DNA of 5,858 nucleotides, taken from the NCBI GenBank assembly GCA_027717925.1, contig JALLON010000172.1, positions 1-5,858 on the forward strand, in the 5' to 3' direction. Position numbers and translations under genes: made by a program. How positions within the stretch are numbered: the stretch's first letter is position 1; every line of letters starts with the position of its first letter. This stretch comes from Acidobacteria bacterium AH-259-G07 (lineage in GTDB: Bacteria > Acidobacteriota > UBA6911 > RPQK01 > JADFOI01). This document shows, piece after piece, positions 4,937-5,858 of the stretch. Under the pieces are notes generated by a model. It was not told where the DNA came from. It worked only from the letters and a program-made list of their open reading frames with translations, and did no database searches.

Positions 4937-5049
4937 CTGGATTCTGGATTCTGAATTCTGGATGCTGAATTCTGGATGCTGAATTCTGGATTCTGCATTC
5001 TGGATTCTGCATTCTGAATTCCTGGCTCCTGTCTCCTGTCTCCTGTCAG
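4937..5049. repeat. CTGGATT/CTGAATT heptamer array (16 units) running into the trpE stop
   Basis: Twelve 7-bp units (CTGGATT, CTGAATT, CTGGATG, CTGCATT variants) fill 4937-5020. After one extra C come CTGGCTC, CTGTCTC twice and CTGTCAG (5022-5049), the last overlapping the trpE TGA at 5046-5048. On the coding strand the end units read GAGACAG, giving repeated AGGAG just after the trpE stop. Confidence 0.93.
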
Positions 5050-5858
5050 GCGGCCAGCTGTTTCCCCAATTCCAAGGCTCGAAAAAGTGCCATCGCTTTG
5101 TTGCGGCACTCTTTATTCTCCAGTTCCGGAATGGAATCGGCCACGATGCCGGCTCCGGCCTGAAGATACGCTTTTCCCTCCTTTAAAACAATCGTGCGAA
5201 TGGTGATGCAGGTATCAAGATTCCCCGAGTAATCCAGATAGCCAATGGCCCCGGCATAAATCCCCCGGCGGGCCGGCTCAAGCTCTTCGATAATCTCCAT
5301 GGCGCGCACCTTGGGAGCTCCCGTGACCGTGCCAGCCGGAAAGCAAGCCGCCAGAGCATCAAAGCGATCTAAATCGAGACGCAAGGAGCCTCTCAGGGCA
5401 CTCACCAAGTGCATGACATGAGAATACTTTTCCAGGAACATAAAGTTTTCCACCCGGACGGATCCGTACTGGCTGACCCGTCCCAGATCATTGCGACCCA
5501 GGTCGACAAGCATGAGGTGCTCGGCCCGCTCTTTCTCATCGTTGAGCAATTCTTGCTCGAGCCGCTTCTCTTCCGCTGCGTCCCTGCCGCGCCGGCGCGT
5601 ACCCGCAATAGGACGGTACTGAAGGTCTTCCCCCTGGACGCGGATGAGCACCTCCGGAGAAGAGCCGGCAATGCACATATCCCCCTGCTTGAGAAAGAAC
5701 ATATAGGGTGACGGATTAATACAGCGCAGGGCGCGGTAGACGTTGAAAGGGTCGCCTTCGAAGTCGGTCTCAAAACGCTGCGAGAGAACCACCTGAAAAA
5801 TGTCCCCGGCGCGGATGTATTCTTTCGCCCTTTCCACCGCGGTCTCGAAGCCACCTTC
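5046..5858 (-). CDS. trpE: Anthranilate synthase component I, C-terminal part (5' end beyond window)
   Basis: Converts chorismate and ammonia (from TrpG) to anthranilate, the committed and usually Trp-inhibited step. About 270 residues, the C-terminal chorismate-binding half of a roughly 500-residue family, are present. Seen in order: ERAKEYIRAGDIFQVVLSQR, INPSPYMFFL, GSSPEVLIR, RPIAGTRRRGRD, HLMLVDLGRNDLGRV, CFPAGTVTGAPKVRAMEII, RRGIYAGAIGYLDYSGNLDT, and QAGAGIVADSIPELENKECRNKA. The DIFQVVLSQRF block and the adjacent trpG favour TrpE over PabB or isochorismate synthase. The frame stays open to the right edge (EGGFETAVERAK), so the GTG at 5835-5837 is internal and not a start. The N-terminal part with the Trp-feedback site and any leader peptide is not visible. 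The stop codon overlaps the last heptamer unit. Confidence 0.98.
   Translation of the reverse strand, partial: EGGFETAVERAKEYIRAGDIFQVVLSQRFETDFEGDPFNVYRALRCINPSPYMFFLKQGDMCIAGSSPEVLIRVQGEDLQYRPIAGTRRRGRDAAEEKRLEQELLNDEKERAEHLMLVDLGRNDLGRVSQYGSVRVENFMFLEKYSHVMHLVSALRGSLRLDLDRFDALAACFPAGTVTGAPKVRAMEIIEELEPARRGIYAGAIGYLDYSGNLDTCITIRTIVLKEGKAYLQAGAGIVADSIPELENKECRNKAMALFRALELGKQLAA

Noticed and set aside
4924..5109. Short minus-strand frame as a possible small gene between trpE and trpG
   Set aside because: It begins inside trpE in another frame and continues as a translated heptamer array; the Gln/Asn/Ser pattern is repeat-derived.

Overview
The window is an interior slice of a bacterial tryptophan biosynthesis operon, all on the minus strand, read from high to low coordinates: trpE (3' part only, cut by the right edge), trpG, trpD, trpC, trpF, trpB (cut by the left edge). 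Every enzyme from anthranilate synthase to the tryptophan synthase beta chain is represented; trpA, if present, would lie beyond the left edge. No RNA gene, CRISPR array, complete transposase gene, convincing promoter or intrinsic terminator is visible. The operon leader upstream of trpE is outside the window, so attenuation cannot be judged.

The coding sequences are ordinary; the DNA between and partly inside them is not. Almost every gene junction is filled with degenerate tandem repeats of 7 bp (GTTCCAG/GTTTCAG, CTGGATT/CTGAATT, TTTTGAG/TTCTGAG, GGTCTGT) or 8 bp (CTATTGCT, CTGTTGAG). The gaps are trpE-trpG 180-192 bp (depending on the trpG start), trpG-trpD 286 bp, trpD-trpC 155 bp, trpC-trpF 3 bp and trpF-trpB about 121 bp. 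Only the tight trpC-trpF junction is free of repeats. The arrays run up to or into start and stop codons. A second layer consists of palindromic elements: a long inverted-repeat element of about 215 bp between trpG and trpD, a short TAGGGGC...GCCCCTA hairpin next to it, and a larger relative of that hairpin inserted in frame inside trpF.

Two genes have absorbed repeats into their reading frames. TrpF carries about 40 residues encoded by a palindrome where the family normally has the helix between beta-strands 3 and 4, yet its catalytic Cys and Asp remain. TrpB has no ATG at the usual place; its frame stays open upstream through about 150 bp of heptamer/octamer array to a GTG, which would add a 56-residue Lys/Gln/Ser/Leu-rich N-terminus.

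Organism: the gene set is widespread and does not fix a phylum. The split trpC and trpF, the order E-G-D-C-F-B, the moderate GC content and the repeat families (CCGCGACCGTCAGGGAGCGG-type and TAGGGGC palindromes) resemble what I recall from Acidobacteriota and other environmental genomes. That is an inference from memory. The core pathway is well known; the novelty here is how repeats have colonised the operon and its proteins.
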